Positions 46,189-57,031 of a stretch of 64,000 nucleotides of DNA are shown here, piece after piece. Both the position numbers and the translations under genes were made by a program. The DNA comes from Heterobasidion occidentale. Lineage: Eukaryota > Basidiomycota > Agaricomycetes > Russulales > Bondarzewiaceae. The notes under the pieces are model-generated. The model made no database searches, had not been told where the DNA came from, and worked only from the letters and a program-made list of their open reading frames with translations. The first letter of the stretch is position 1; each line of letters begins with the position of its first letter. The stretch covers positions 2,976,001-3,040,000 of the forward strand of contig JBCAQO010000003.1 in the NCBI GenBank assembly GCA_039111635.1. Reading direction: 5' to 3'.

Positions 46189-46602
46189 GACCAGTCGTTT
46201 TCGCGAAACACTGAGTTTGCGACGACGCTGCTCGTGAAGATTCAGCAGGAGCTGGTGACTTGGATGCGGAAGCTGATCGCGGCCTCTGAATCTTGGATGG
46301 AGACGCCGTGTGCAGTTCAGGGCCGGGACGAGCACAACTCACCTGCAATCTTGAAATGTTCAGCACTACGGCGCTGTGGAGAATCTGTGTCTCCCTTACG
46401 AGTCTCAAATCGTCTCGTTTGGTTCTGGAGATATCCTACATCACATCACGTTCCAATACTGCATCCTGGCGGCCTCTACCTGGTACCATCTGACCTAGAC
46501 TGCGAAAACATAATCACGACTCGATGTCTCAATCACCCATAGCCCTGCCAATTGGCGGCACGCCCTGGCAAACCCTATCCGACGATGCTTCTCTGAACAT
46601 TA

Positions 46603-48318
46603 CTAGTCCACCACTTCGATCACGGTGTTCTCAGCGGCTGCTCTGAGTTGATCAAGGTATTTGGGATGTGTTTTGCCAGGAAACATTCGAACTTTCAGGC
46701 GCTCTAAAAGAACTCTCAACGCTTCGCATCGTTTGGGAATTTCCACCAGCTCATCCACGGTAATCATCTGGCCAATCGAATCGCTCCAACGACGCCGTTC
46801 CTCTCCAACGTCTATAAGGTTAGCTGTCAGCTTCACACATCGAAGTCGGGGGAAGAGAACCGCCTGGTTATGAGCATTGACAGGCCCGCCCTCTGACATG
46901 GACATGTGCGCGAGTGCGGAGATGAAAACGGAGCAAGCATCTCCGTTGCAATCTATGTGCTCCAAGCGCTGGGCTGATTTTAGCGGTTCGAAAATTGTGA
47001 GGTAGCCCTCCGAAGCCCGTTTCTGAAGCTGGAAAAATAATATTGACATTTCCTAGATGTGAAGAGCTTTCAAGATCGCATTGAGGGTCTCTGGGCCGTC
47101 CAGGTTGTATGGCGAGGTGACCGCATTGGAGTAGCACAGACGAAACTTGAACAAGACGCCAATGTCAGACTCCAATTTGTTGTTCTACCACAGTTCTGCT
47201 AGATCAAAAACATCGGATGTGGACCACCCTATAATGTCGATGACTGTGTCGTTTCTGTCATCAACGATGTCCATAAGAAGGGTGCACATTGGCAGCACAT
47301 GTCCCGTCTTGCCGCTGTGTCTCGCAAAGATCGGGAGAAGCATGCTGTTGAAACAATCGCTATCCAGATCACGGCAGTCAAGAATGATTCTCGATAATGC
47401 AGGAACTTCAATGCTTCCGAGAACAAGGGCACAATCCGACCATTGACCGACCAGCTTGAGGGCTGATAGGTGAGGTAGTTTGATGACGGGATGTCTCGTT
47501 CAACTGGACGCAATCGCCTCCGGGAGGTACCGAAGGAAGTATTCCTCGATGGATAAAGATTCCAGTTGATGCATATTTGCCAGTAGATCGAAGAACTCTT
47601 CATGCGAGGGAAGATAAGGGGCCATGTCCATGTTGGACTGCTGCAATGGTGGAAGTGTGATGTCCAGATAGGACAAATTGCGCAAAAGCGGAGAGGACCA
47701 AGGAATGATGCATCCACGGAAGAACGCTGAGCGAAGGAGTGGGGCATGATGACCGAATAGATCAACAGGGAGGTGCACACATAGCTTATCTAGAGAAAAA
47801 ATATCCACCCTTTCCATTGATGGTGCCGAGGTTGTAAGCGTTCCCGCAATGTGAACGAGATCTCTTTTGCAGCCGAACAAGAAGAGTTCCGCTGTGCGAG
47901 CTAGATGGGAGTGCAGAATTCCCATAACCGTCTCACTGATAGCCTCGTGCGATTGGATGATTAACGGTGCTAGCTTTGCACGTTAAATCATCTCCTCAGC
48001 CCATTGAGGGCCAATCCCGAGGTCGACCTCCGTCCAAAGTGCTGAATGGTCCAAAGCGACCTGCCTCCAGTGACTGCAGACATGAGTTACCGTTATCCAT
48101 CCCAAGGATCGAGACGAAGGTGCATCAATTGCTGCTGAAAAAGAGAATATTCGTGCCAACAGCTCGGGAGGCAGACGTGAGACGAGAGACATTCTGTTCC
48201 GTCGCATGCGAAAGGAGGACAAGACCATCAGCAATGCGGAAATCTCCTCATCTGCAATCTTGAACAAATCTGTATCAGTTCTGCCGGGGCCAGGGGACGC
48301 GAAAAGAGTGTCCAGCAC
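46603..48318 (-). pseudogene. F-box/LRR-like gene, inverted copy, frameshifted
   Basis: On the minus strand the family order is clear: leader (TLFASPGPGRTDTDLFKIADEE), F-box (SRLPPELLARIFSFSAAIDAP, then VTHVCSHWRQVALDH), a stop near 47983 after QWAEEMI, then an LRR block open from 47925 to 47500 (LPVDLFGHHAPLL, SPLLRNLSYLDI, MHQLESLSIEEY). A middle block in another frame follows, then a final block from 47049 to 46603 ending YLDQLRAAAENTVIEVVD. At least three breaks are seen. It belongs to the right arm of the large inverted duplication; only the C-terminal third has a partner in the left arm (18130-18640). Confidence 0.65.
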
Positions 48319-48551
48319 ACTGAGCCGTGAATTCGCTGCCTGTTTCTAATGCTCTAGGGCACTAGTAAAATCCAATAAGGATCGCGGCATAAGTTCTTGA
48401 TAGTCTGATCGAAAACGACGATTCCCTCACTTCGATAACAACATCGTACCATCCTATCCTTGTTGAAAATCCTGCAGATATTGATGATGGCCGGTGATGT
48501 AGAGGAGGAATTTAAAATGGAAAGTAGACAAGTCGGATGGGCGGAATTTAA

Positions 48552-48800
48552 TCACAGGAATCTGCTGACCTGGGTGAGGGCACTGGTTTGAGAGGCGACG
48601 ACGACTTGACGCGACAGCGTCAGCCGTTTGGATTTACGGACAAAACTCGATACAAATGACGCTTTCGCTCTGAACCTTACAAATGGAACATCCAAACCAG
48701 GCTTTTCGTGGGTGAATAGAAAGCCGAAGTTGGCAATCACATCGATTTCATCCGCTACCCGACGTGTCACTTGCTTCCCGCTCTTCAAAGCTTCAACACT
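48552..48800 (-). promoter_or_regulatory. F-box unit 5' flank, diverged copy
   Basis: The minus-strand sequence matches 12480-12690 (unit 3), including the stretches TTTGTAAGGTT, GAGCGAAAG and TCGAGTTTTGTC. It marks the 5' end of the duplicated F-box unit. I see no TGAGTCA motif here. Confidence 0.4.
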
Positions 48801-48999
48801 GATGATACACCAAGCAATATGTTATTTGTGTTCAATCTTTTGCTTGGGTCCTATTCGCCTTGTTTCCAGTTACAGTGTCAAAAAATTTGAAGCGCCGACA
48901 AATTTTGCTGAGTTGAGGCAGTTCCAGGACCCTCGTTGCCAGTCGTTCCCAATCATTCTCAGCATTGAAGTGCAGCCCCAGGCGTCCTTCCTGAACAAA

Positions 49000-49340
49000 G
49001 ACTACTGGATCGAGACAAAGTCTGCCTTCGGTATATGCCCGTCCGCTTTCTCCAATCTAAGGATACAGAGTAGGTGATTCACCAGCATCGAGAGATCATA
49101 GGCTTGTATTACTAGCACAACGGCGCCGTGGAATACAATTATAGAACGTTGGCGATGCTTGAGAAGCGTACTATATAGATTACTGGTGATCCAGGGTCGA
49201 CGCAAGAACCCCTATGATCAGCCGCCTGATACCTCCTGATAAGTACGTGCCTTGGATTCACACCTATTAAGACGATGATCAAGCAAGCCGCAGAAGACAC
49301 GTACCCAGACCGGCAACGCAGGCAGCCAGCACAGAGATCG
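49000..49340 (-). repeat. Dispersed repeat, copy 4
   Basis: Minus-strand similarity to 30340-30480 includes CGGCTTGCTTGATC, GTATCAGGCGGC and TTCTTGCGTCGACCCTGGATC. It lies 0.35 kb upstream of P450 copy 2, in the same relation as copy 2 to P450 copy 1. Confidence 0.5.
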
Positions 49341-49625
49341 ACGATTCAAGGAGCATTGACATGCAAGCGCCGAGCGGTGAGGCATGCTATATGTATCCAA
49401 TTTCATGTCACTCATAGTTCGAGCAGGGGAGTAACAACTCAGGAAGACAGTTGGCAGGCATTGACAAAGCTTCATATGCTTCCACAGGCTTCCACCTCGA
49501 AGGCGCAAAGACAGAAAATTTTCAGTTGAGGATGTTGATCCATTCATCTGACAAAGCGGCGGCCGTACGCTACCGTGCGCTCTTACAAATGTCATCAATG
49601 CGAAGGACGTTGTAGACGCACACGC

Positions 49626-49637
49626 TCATATATATGA
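49626..49637 (+). promoter_or_regulatory. TATA box of P450 copy 2
   Basis: CATATATATGATT lies about 50 bases before the ATG at 49686, matching the box of copy 1 in place and type. Confidence 0.5.
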
Positions 49638-49685
49638 TTGTATCGCTGCGGGAGAACCAAGCATACCAGACTCATCTTGTTAAGC

Positions 49686-51924
49686 ATGAGCCCCTCCCTT
49701 GGCACATTCTTCACGCCTACCAGTGTTTTCTTCTCTCTCCTCGCCATCGTCGCGCTCCCGCAGGTCCTCAAGATCCTCCACAAACGTGCGCACACCACGC
49801 GTCTTTCCGGCCCACCTTCGCCGAGCTGGCTCTTCGGGGTCGGTCGCGTCCTGCGGGCTGCGGCCGACTCCGCATCCCTGTACGAAGGCTGGTCGCGTGC
49901 GCACGGGTCCGTGTACGCGTTGCCGGCCGCGTTCGGCACGCACAGCATCGTACTCATGGACCCGAAAGCGATCGCACACTGCTCTGCGCGGGACACATAC
50001 GGGTACTTCAAATCCAAACTGGCGAAGCTCGCGATCCAGGACATGGTGAGTGCGCACGCTGACTCGGCATTTCCGACACTTCCAAACGCGACCGTTTCTG
50101 CATCCTCTTCTAGATCGGAAAAGGACTCCTTTGGGCCGACGGCGACTCCCACAAACGCCAGCGCAAAACCCTCACTCCCGCGTTCAGCAACGTTACCATT
50201 CGGCAGCTGACCCCGATCTTCTTTGATTCTGCATACAAGGTTGATCCAGTCGTTTCTGCTATCAAGTGACATGTTGACCACGGGTCCTCGAATAGGTCAA
50301 GGCCGCGTGGGACGGGGTCTTTGAAGCGGGTGCGACGGGCGAGAGCGTGATTGACGTTCAGACTTGGTACCTCCTCCCAAATCCAATTCCACCTGAATTG
50401 CTCACACAGATTGTCGTATTTATAGGATGAACCACGTCTCGTAAGCGCCACCCTTACTGCTTATGATCTGTGACTTTCAACGAATGCGCGCAGGCTCGAC
50501 AGCATTGGCCTCGCCGGGTTTGCTCACGATTTCGGCACGCTGCGGGGCGAGAACCCGACCGTCGCGGCGGTATTTGATGCCTTCGGCCATAGTATGGTCT
50601 CCACTCTGCAGGGAATCATCTTCGTTCTCGCCCCAGTCGTGCCATGGCTCATCAAGCTCCCGACACATCGTAAACGCATGGTGCGCACGCTCAACCGGAG
50701 TATGGGGGAGATCGCAGACGTCATGCTCGAGCGCTCGCGCAGGGCGGGGGAGAAGGATCTGGGGAAGTCAGTCATAGGGCTCTTGTGTGCGTCGCTTTTC
50801 CTTTTCTTGCGGGTGGAAACAGAGCTCAGCAGTGTAACGGTTAGTGAAAGCGGAGGGCAATGAGGAAATAATCACCCAGGACGAGATCATGGCGCAGGTG
50901 AGCCGTTTGTATCGTGCACGGCAACGCACGCGGATTGTTGAAATATCGCAACCTGTAGATGAACGTGATGCTGTTAGCAGGATACGAGACAACCTCCAGT
51001 GAGTCTCGCTCCCTTCTCCAATGGTCGAGTGCCTTCTGACGACACATCCTCACCAGTCAGCCTCACCGTGCGCCATTCTGTTTGCGTTATCACATCGGAC
51101 AGCACTGACTGCATGCAATGTGGATTGATACAGTGGGCACTGATTGAGTTGTCGAAGAACCAAGAAATGCAGACGAAGCTTCGCGAGGAGTTGGCACAGT
51201 TCGGCACAGGTGATCCCACATGGGATCAGTTGACGAACAGCCTCCCGTACCTCGACGCCATCGTACACGAGACGCTACGTACTCATGCACCGGTAGGGGA
51301 GATCAGCCGCGTGGTACGCATCATCGCATAGATTGCCCGCGCGCTCTTCATGTCTGGCTGGCCACCCCTGCGGCAGGCTATGGAAGACGATGTGGTGCCC
51401 CTGAGCATGCCCGCACTCGCAGCGGCAGGTGGCGCGACGACAGATCGCATTTCGATCGCGCGCGGAACGATCATCACGGTGCCGATCCGCGCCATCCACC
51501 TCTCAGAAGACGTCTGGGGACCGGACGCCAAAAGGTTCAGGCCCGAGCGGTGGCTCAGTGGCGACGAGCCCGCCGCGGCGCGCGGGCGGGAGCTGTCGGG
51601 GCACTGCCATCTGCTCACGTTCTTCGATGGTCCAAGGATCTGCATCGGGAAGAACTTCGCGCTCGCTGAGATCAAGGTACGTACAAGAGGACGCAGGCTG
51701 GCAGGTTCCGCGTGTGCTGAACGACCCCTCCTGGGCTCTTTTTTGTCTTTTTTTCCTTTCGCGGGTTTCAGGCAGTTCTGTTTGTGCTGGTGCGCAATTT
51801 CGCGTTTGAGCTCCGTGACGGGCCCGAGACGAAAATCAAGACGAAGGTGGCGATCATGTCGCGCCCAACAATCGAAGGGGAGGAGGGGACGCAGTTTCCG
51901 CTGCGTGTCAGGAGGCTAGCGTGA
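49686..51924 (+). CDS. Cytochrome P450, copy 2 (intact)
   Basis: A fungal membrane P450 with all landmarks: N-terminal anchor (FFSLLAIVALPQVLKIL), LSGPPSPSW hinge, KGLLWADGDSHKRQR (C-helix), LLAGYETTS (I-helix), ETLR (ExxR of the K-helix), the PERW segment and the heme loop FFDGPRICIG with the Cys ligand. My exons: 49686-50045, 50114-50239, 50296-50366, 50426-50440, 50494-about 50786, about 50845-50896, about 50957-50998, about 51132-51314, about 51377-51675 and about 51771-51924. All introns have GT-AG ends. The protein ends FPLRVRRLA. Copy 1 (27612, minus) has the same intron positions. It probably hydroxylates a hydrophobic metabolite; the family and substrate cannot be assigned by reading. 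Confidence 0.85.
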
Positions 51925-52800
51925 GCAGGACTGGACACTGTTCTCGTGTGATCTGCAACACACACGCTCTTTTTCTTCTGACACATTAAGTGTTGTTCGT
52001 ACTGACTGCGTTCTATAAAAATTTAACCCCCATTTCACTCTACAACGGCTTGCAAATCCCCTTGGTATTACAAAGAATCGGTCAAGGCCTGATGCTCAAA
52101 TTGCATCCGCTGCTGAACTGCGACAGGCGTTTGTGAGCGAGGCGCCTCAAGAACCGGCTTGAAGCTCGATATTGACAGTCCAAGAGGGTGCGAGATGGTG
52201 CCCTGCATGAACAAAACCGTAACGGAGCCCCAGCTGGCGAGATGAATAGGTACGGGCAGATACCGTTAATTTCTTCGGGGACGAATTGAAATTCAGACTT
52301 CAACAGGCGCCACGACGACGGTTCACTCATTGGTTCCCCTCCAATGCCGTTCTCGCCTGGTTTGATCATGAAGAGAATGCATCTTAACGCGTTAGGATCG
52401 CTGATTTCTTAGGAGGCACGATTGCTTGCTGGTGGGCAAATCATCTGGTGGCGTACTGTAGCGTGCACCGCCAGTCCCGCCACCGGAATCCGGAGCGGCG
52501 CTCGACGAGCCCTCGCTCGAGGTCTGCCACCGACTCCTCCCTTCCGTACACGCCTCATTTAAGCCGGACCGAAGAACAAAGCTATCTGTTGCAAAAGGGC
52601 ACCGGAAGAACAAAAGGGCGGGTGGGCTCGCCTCCTCGTGGTCCGTGCACAGACGCCAGTTTGCCATCGGCTGTGGGTCCACGGTACTGATCCTTTATCC
52701 TCTCCATCACGCCTCCATCACGTTCCGAATCCGCCCGGCTGAGTATGAACTTTCTTCTCTTGTGTCTCGAAGGTCCACCGACGTGACCGCCTCCGCGTCC
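51925..52800. other. Intergenic region after P450 copy 2
   Basis: No recognisable gene. Minus-strand frames at 52582-52962 overlap the TATA box and leader of the small gene at 52883 and look non-coding. Confidence 0.35.
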
Positions 52801-52801
52801 T

Positions 52802-52812
52802 GTATATATAAG
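52802..52812 (+). promoter_or_regulatory. TATA box of a small gene
   Basis: GTATATATAAGGC is a near-ideal TATA box, followed after about 40 bases by a pyrimidine-rich leader (CCTCTTCTCCCTCGCC), the usual layout of strongly expressed fungal genes. Confidence 0.5.
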
Positions 52813-52887
52813 GCACCCTCCCATGCCAGTCGAACCCCATCGCCTCTTCTCCCTCGCCCACCACAATCTCCTCGGTACGCCTGCGCC

Positions 52888-53127
52888 CATGCCACTCACC
52901 TTGAACGCGCTCACACTATCCGCCACTAGCGGCCTAGTCGGAGGCAATTCTTCAATGTCCACGTCTCGTCAGTGGCGTGTGGCCCACCTACGGCGTGCGT
53001 CTTCCACCCTCCCTCTCATTGCTGACGGTGCGTAGAACATAAACAACATCGCCGGCAAGTCCACCATCCTGTGGCATGGATCAACGACAGTAGTCATGAC
53101 CCACACTCACACGGGCATGGCTTAGTT
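52888..53127 (+). CDS. Small protein gene of unknown function (about 60 aa)
   Basis: Behind a strong TATA box an ATG opens MPLTLNALTLSATSGLVGG, then SSMSTSRQW. If an intron runs from about 52978 (GTGGCC) to the AG at 53035, the frame continues NINNIAGKSTILWHGSTTV and ends THTHTGMA at about 53127. The splice is my inference and rests on phase and on the protein-like second block. No signal peptide, Cys pattern or CaaX end is visible, so it is not a pheromone precursor or hydrophobin. An unspliced alternative starts at 52823 and stops at 53035. Confidence 0.35.
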
Positions 53128-54769
53128 AGCGAGGGTCCTAACACGGTACGTCGCTCATCATCTCCTCAATGACGCCTCTCCATCAGACCCTACGCCTATA
53201 ACCATACAAAACTCAAGACAATATAAAGTACGTCCATCTGCATCTTATCAAGTTTTGTGTTCACATGAGCCCGCATGGCTGGCAGAATAAAGAAGGATAA
53301 AGGGAAATTTGTACGTCGATTGCTCCTCGTTCTCAGACTTGCTGCTCACTCGCGACGGTGTCCTTGTAGTTTGCCTCCAAAAGGGAGATGACAGGAATCC
53401 GTGGATAAAATTGTGAGTTCACTGCCCTTCGACGCTGCAACGACATCCGATCTGACCCGTCCATTCCTCTAGATGCCATCGTGGCTTTCGAGCCCGTCCT
53501 TCGGGACGGCCTGCGCTGCATTACACAGAGGAGGTCCAGCTCGCGCATCGGTTTGCTGCCGTTATAAGAGCCTCTCCGCTTGCAGGGGGCGATTGGGCCC
53601 CACCGCCTCATGGCTAGGGGAAGCTGGGTGGTATAGGAGCCGGTACCTTCGAGGCCGGCGACCGCCATCGGTTAATCCACCATAGTCGACGGGTGAGCTA
53701 TGGAGAGCCGTGGGTCTGGCGTCCAGGTGGCGGCAAGGGCGTCGGTGGTTGCAGTGGCGGGGCCTATACGACCTCGCGCTGTGTCCCAGGCGTAAGTACG
53801 TGCCTAAGTTGCGAAACACACCGGGTGGGCACCGGCTGTGGGCGGGCACGCAGCCGTTTTTTTTTCTAGCAGAATATATATCCCGGGATTGGAAGACGAC
53901 CGATCTACACGCACGGGTGGGATCCGAGGGCGGATGGGAACGCATTCCCGAGGTGCTGCCTCAGTGCGGCACCATAATTTTTTCCTCCTTCTCGCCTTCG
54001 GGCGAGGCTTTTTCCCTTCTAGGTTCTTCGAGCGACCGTTGCATTGCAGCAGTCTACCTAGTTGCTTGCCGCGGACAAGGATGCATGTTGACTGACGCAG
54101 GCGACTCGGCGCCTGCGCCGGTAGGTCATTTACTCTTCTCCTGTAACGGCACTGATGTTTGTGGACAGTCCCCCTCCGTCTCTTCCACGTTCGCTGCTTT
54201 CAGCAGGAAGCTGAGTCCTGTATACAGTCTGGGTGTCCTTGGGCGATGTTCAACGCGGCGGCCGAGATACGAGTCATATGTCCGCGTCTTCAGCCGCCAA
54301 GGCCGCATATGCATGTAATAAACAGATGTATCGCCCCGAATAAAGACGTGGTATTTTGGGAACACTCAGATCGGGTCAGAACCTCAGGCCTCGGCAGTTA
54401 GAGGAAAGTAACGGAGCTCGTCTTTGTGGCATGAGTCAAGGTTGAGAGTCGTGAATAATATACGTATGTGCACATGTACAAGAGCGGTGGGGTAGATGGT
54501 CGCCTTCTGCGTCCCGTTCTCAGTCGTAAGCCAGCGCGCTCACGGCCTCGGGTCGGCTCGCAGCTATACGTGCACTGAGCCCTCAAGGCTGCGAATCGAA
54601 GGCCAAAGGCGACACGCGTGGTAAGGCACGCATATCGGATGTGTTGGATGCACTGCGGTGCCGGGAGTAAAACACTTCGCAGGCATCCCAGAAGCGTGGC
54701 GGCGGCTCTGCCAGGCCCCGAAGAGCGTATGAAAAGGATGAGCCATAGTGCAGACGGATCGGGACGGCG
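53128..54769. other. Long gene-free stretch between duplicated block and conserved block
   Basis: Many short frames exist on both strands, none protein-like. I found no tRNA, rRNA or repeat partner within the window. Local oddities are a run of T with an AT-rich box at 53858-53882 and a TTCTCGCCTTCGGGCGAG hairpin-like segment near 53990-54007. Confidence 0.4.
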
Positions 54770-56722
54770 CTAGTCGAGCTCTGCGCGCAGCGCGTCAGCC
54801 ACACGCAACTCGGCGCACCACACGCACTCACTTAGGTCTCCCTCCGCCTGCGCCGCCAGCCGCTCGCTCTCGCGCAGCCGCAGTACGCGCTCCGCGTGCT
54901 TCCGCTCGACGCGCGTCAGCTTCCTCTGCAGGCCGCGCGACAGCGCGGGCGCCATCTCCTGCGCGGCCTCCTCCAGCGCGAGCGCGAGCGCGTCCACGGG
55001 CCGCATGCCCGTCGCGCCCAGCCGCGCGAAGATCGCGCGCCGGAGGAGCCGCGTGAGTGGGTGGATGTCCCACCGGGGGTTCGATGGACTCTCGGTCACG
55101 CCGAGCACCTCGAAGCGCGACGGCACGTGGAACGTCTCGGGGAACTTGGGCTTGGGCGCGCGCCCCGCTGCGTGTGGGCGCCGCAGGAGCGCCGCCTGCG
55201 CCTGCGCATCCGCGTCCGCCGCCTGCCGGCGCTGCCTCCACGGGCGAAAGGCGAGCAGGTCGTCGATCAGCTCGTCCGAGATGTCGTCCACGCGCAGGCC
55301 CGCGGCCGCGTCCGCGCCGAGGAAGCGGTCGATCCAGCGCACGGCGCTCGGCGCGTGCTCGCGCACGAGGTCGACGCGCATGTGCGCCATGAGCGTGACG
55401 ACGACGACGCGGAACGTCCTCGCGTCCGGCGCGAGCCCGTGCTCGCCGAACGCGCGCAGCGCGACGCTCGCGGCGGGGTAGTCCGCCGTGAGCATGAACA
55501 CGCGCAGCGCGACGTTGAGCGTGGACGTGGTCAGCGCGCGCGCGCCGCCCGCCCGTGCCTGCGTGGGCACGGCGAGCGCGCGCACGAGGTGGCACTCGAG
55601 CATCTCGCGGAAGAGCGCGCGCGGGGTGCGCGCGTTGGGGGGCGCCTTGACGCGGCGGTAGCGTGCGGTGCGGCGGTGGTGCAGCGCCTGGAGGGCCTTG
55701 AAGAGGCTGCCGAAGGTGAACGCGTCGGGCATCATGGCAAGCGAGCGCTGGGCTCGGAGCGCGTCGTAGAGCGCGAAGGCCTTGCGGAGGTCGAGGTGGC
55801 GGACGGAGCCGCGGATGAGCGCGTTGAAGAGCGCGAGGTCGGGTGCGATGCCCGCTTTGGTCATGCGGGCGAGGACGGCGTCGATCTGCGCGGGGTTCTG
55901 GACGGAGCTGTCGACGAGCTCGCTGGCGAGCGTAGTGTAGAGCATCGCGGGGGATGCGGGCTCCTGTGGGGAGGGCTTGTCCGCGCGGGACTCGAACCAC
56001 GCCTCGGCGGCGTCGTGGTTCCCGGCGCGGAGAGAGAGGCTCATGAGTTTGTCGACGGTGGGCGTGTGGAGCTCGTAGTCGGCGCCGCGGGCGTCGGCGT
56101 ATCGCTCGACGACGCTGGAGATGGTGGCCAGGTCGAGGTTGGCCGTGCCTGCGAGAAAGTCGATGAGGCCGCGCAGGTCGCGTTCGGTGCAGGATCTGCG
56201 CGCGAGGACAGGCGCCAGCGCATCAGGCAGGGTCGAGGGCGTGCTTTCCAGAAGATGGGAGACCGCCTTCATTTTAGTTTCGACCAGAGGGGAAGGGTGG
56301 AGCCTGGGAATAGGATCCTCGGACATCTGTTTGTACAGGTCGGACGCGAGGTCGAAGCGAGAGTAGTGCAGAAAGAGGGAGATGGCATCTTCGTAAGCGG
56401 TGACGCGTGATCCTCGGTCGTCGTCCATGTTGCCGAGCTTGAGGTGGAAATAGCGAAGCGCATCGTCGGGCTTGCCGAGAGCCAGCAGTCTCTTGACGGA
56501 GAACTCGAGGTGCTTGACATTACTCCATCGCGCGCGGTGCTGGGTGTGGTCTGGTTCGGGTGTAGATGTGGGGTGTGGGGTTGAGGAGACGTGTCTTTGG
56601 AGGATATGGACAGGCGAAGGAGGGAATGGAGGACGTAGTAGGGTGCACCGCGGTTCGAGAGTGCGAAGCAGGATGCGCATGTAGCGGATGTGTGCTACAT
56701 GGGCGGATGGGAAGGCGGACAA
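54770..56722 (-). CDS. Pentatricopeptide repeat (PPR) protein, probably mitochondrial
   Basis: A single uninterrupted exon encodes 650 aa. The N-terminus (MSAFPSAHVAHIRYMRILLRTL) is basic and free of acidic residues for its first 35 positions or so, as in mitochondrial presequences. Downstream are degenerate 35-residue helical repeats. The clearest is PDLALFNALIRGSVRHL (about residues 290-310), followed by LRKAFALYDAL and PDAFTFGSLFKALQAL, the classic PPR pattern. PPR proteins bind organellar RNA and act in its processing, stability or translation. The C-terminus is charged and Arg/Glu-rich. The start could instead be the internal Met of MRILLRTL. The gene is divergent from the phosphatase gene at 57032 and about 310 bases from it. 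Confidence 0.8.
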   Translation of the reverse strand: MSAFPSAHVAHIRYMRILLRTLEPRCTLLRPPFPPSPVHILQRHVSSTPHPTSTPEPDHTQHRARWSNVKHLEFSVKRLLALGKPDDALRYFHLKLGNMDDDRGSRVTAYEDAISLFLHYSRFDLASDLYKQMSEDPIPRLHPSPLVETKMKAVSHLLESTPSTLPDALAPVLARRSCTERDLRGLIDFLAGTANLDLATISSVVERYADARGADYELHTPTVDKLMSLSLRAGNHDAAEAWFESRADKPSPQEPASPAMLYTTLASELVDSSVQNPAQIDAVLARMTKAGIAPDLALFNALIRGSVRHLDLRKAFALYDALRAQRSLAMMPDAFTFGSLFKALQALHHRRTARYRRVKAPPNARTPRALFREMLECHLVRALAVPTQARAGGARALTTSTLNVALRVFMLTADYPAASVALRAFGEHGLAPDARTFRVVVVTLMAHMRVDLVREHAPSAVRWIDRFLGADAAAGLRVDDISDELIDDLLAFRPWRQRRQAADADAQAQAALLRRPHAAGRAPKPKFPETFHVPSRFEVLGVTESPSNPRWDIHPLTRLLRRAIFARLGATGMRPVDALALALEEAAQEMAPALSRGLQRKLTRVERKHAERVLRLRESERLAAQAEGDLSECVWCAELRVADALRAELD

Positions 56723-57031
56723 GACGTGCGAACGCCTGGTTAGAGACTGTTATTCGATTTCAGTTCTGCTGCCGACGTCGATGGCCGCTGTGAACGCACC
56801 TTCGAGGACGTTGGGAGCGACGGCGACGGCGGCTGCGGTGGCGGGGAGCGGAACGAAAACGCGCCTGGAGGATTCAGACTCCGCAAGGACCCGCCTCTCC
56901 ACTGCTCTCTCCACGCCGACTCACCACCCTCCGCGTGCACGCTGCATCCCTCTGCCCGCCGCGCGAGGTGATGATCACGACGCTGTCTGCACGATCAGTG
57001 GTCCTCGACCGCGCATCATAGAACCATCCCC
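56723..57031. promoter_or_regulatory. Bidirectional promoter region, PPR and 5-phosphatase genes
   Basis: The two start codons are 309 bases apart and point away from each other, so both promoters must lie here. No TATA box is visible on either strand, in contrast to the duplicated genes to the left. Confidence 0.45.

Noticed and set aside
52582..52962. 126-codon minus-strand frame across the 52.8 kb TATA box
   Set aside because: It overlaps a strong plus-strand promoter layout and has no recognisable domain or plausible start context.
53985..54010. Possible terminator or regulatory hairpin (TCGCCTTCGGGCGA)
   Set aside because: A short isolated stem with no gene near it; no basis for assigning a function in a eukaryotic genome.
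54896..56410. 504-codon plus-strand open frame opposite the PPR gene
   Set aside because: Complement of the GC-rich PPR exon. The minus strand shows real PPR repeats; the plus reading is Arg/Glu/Val noise.
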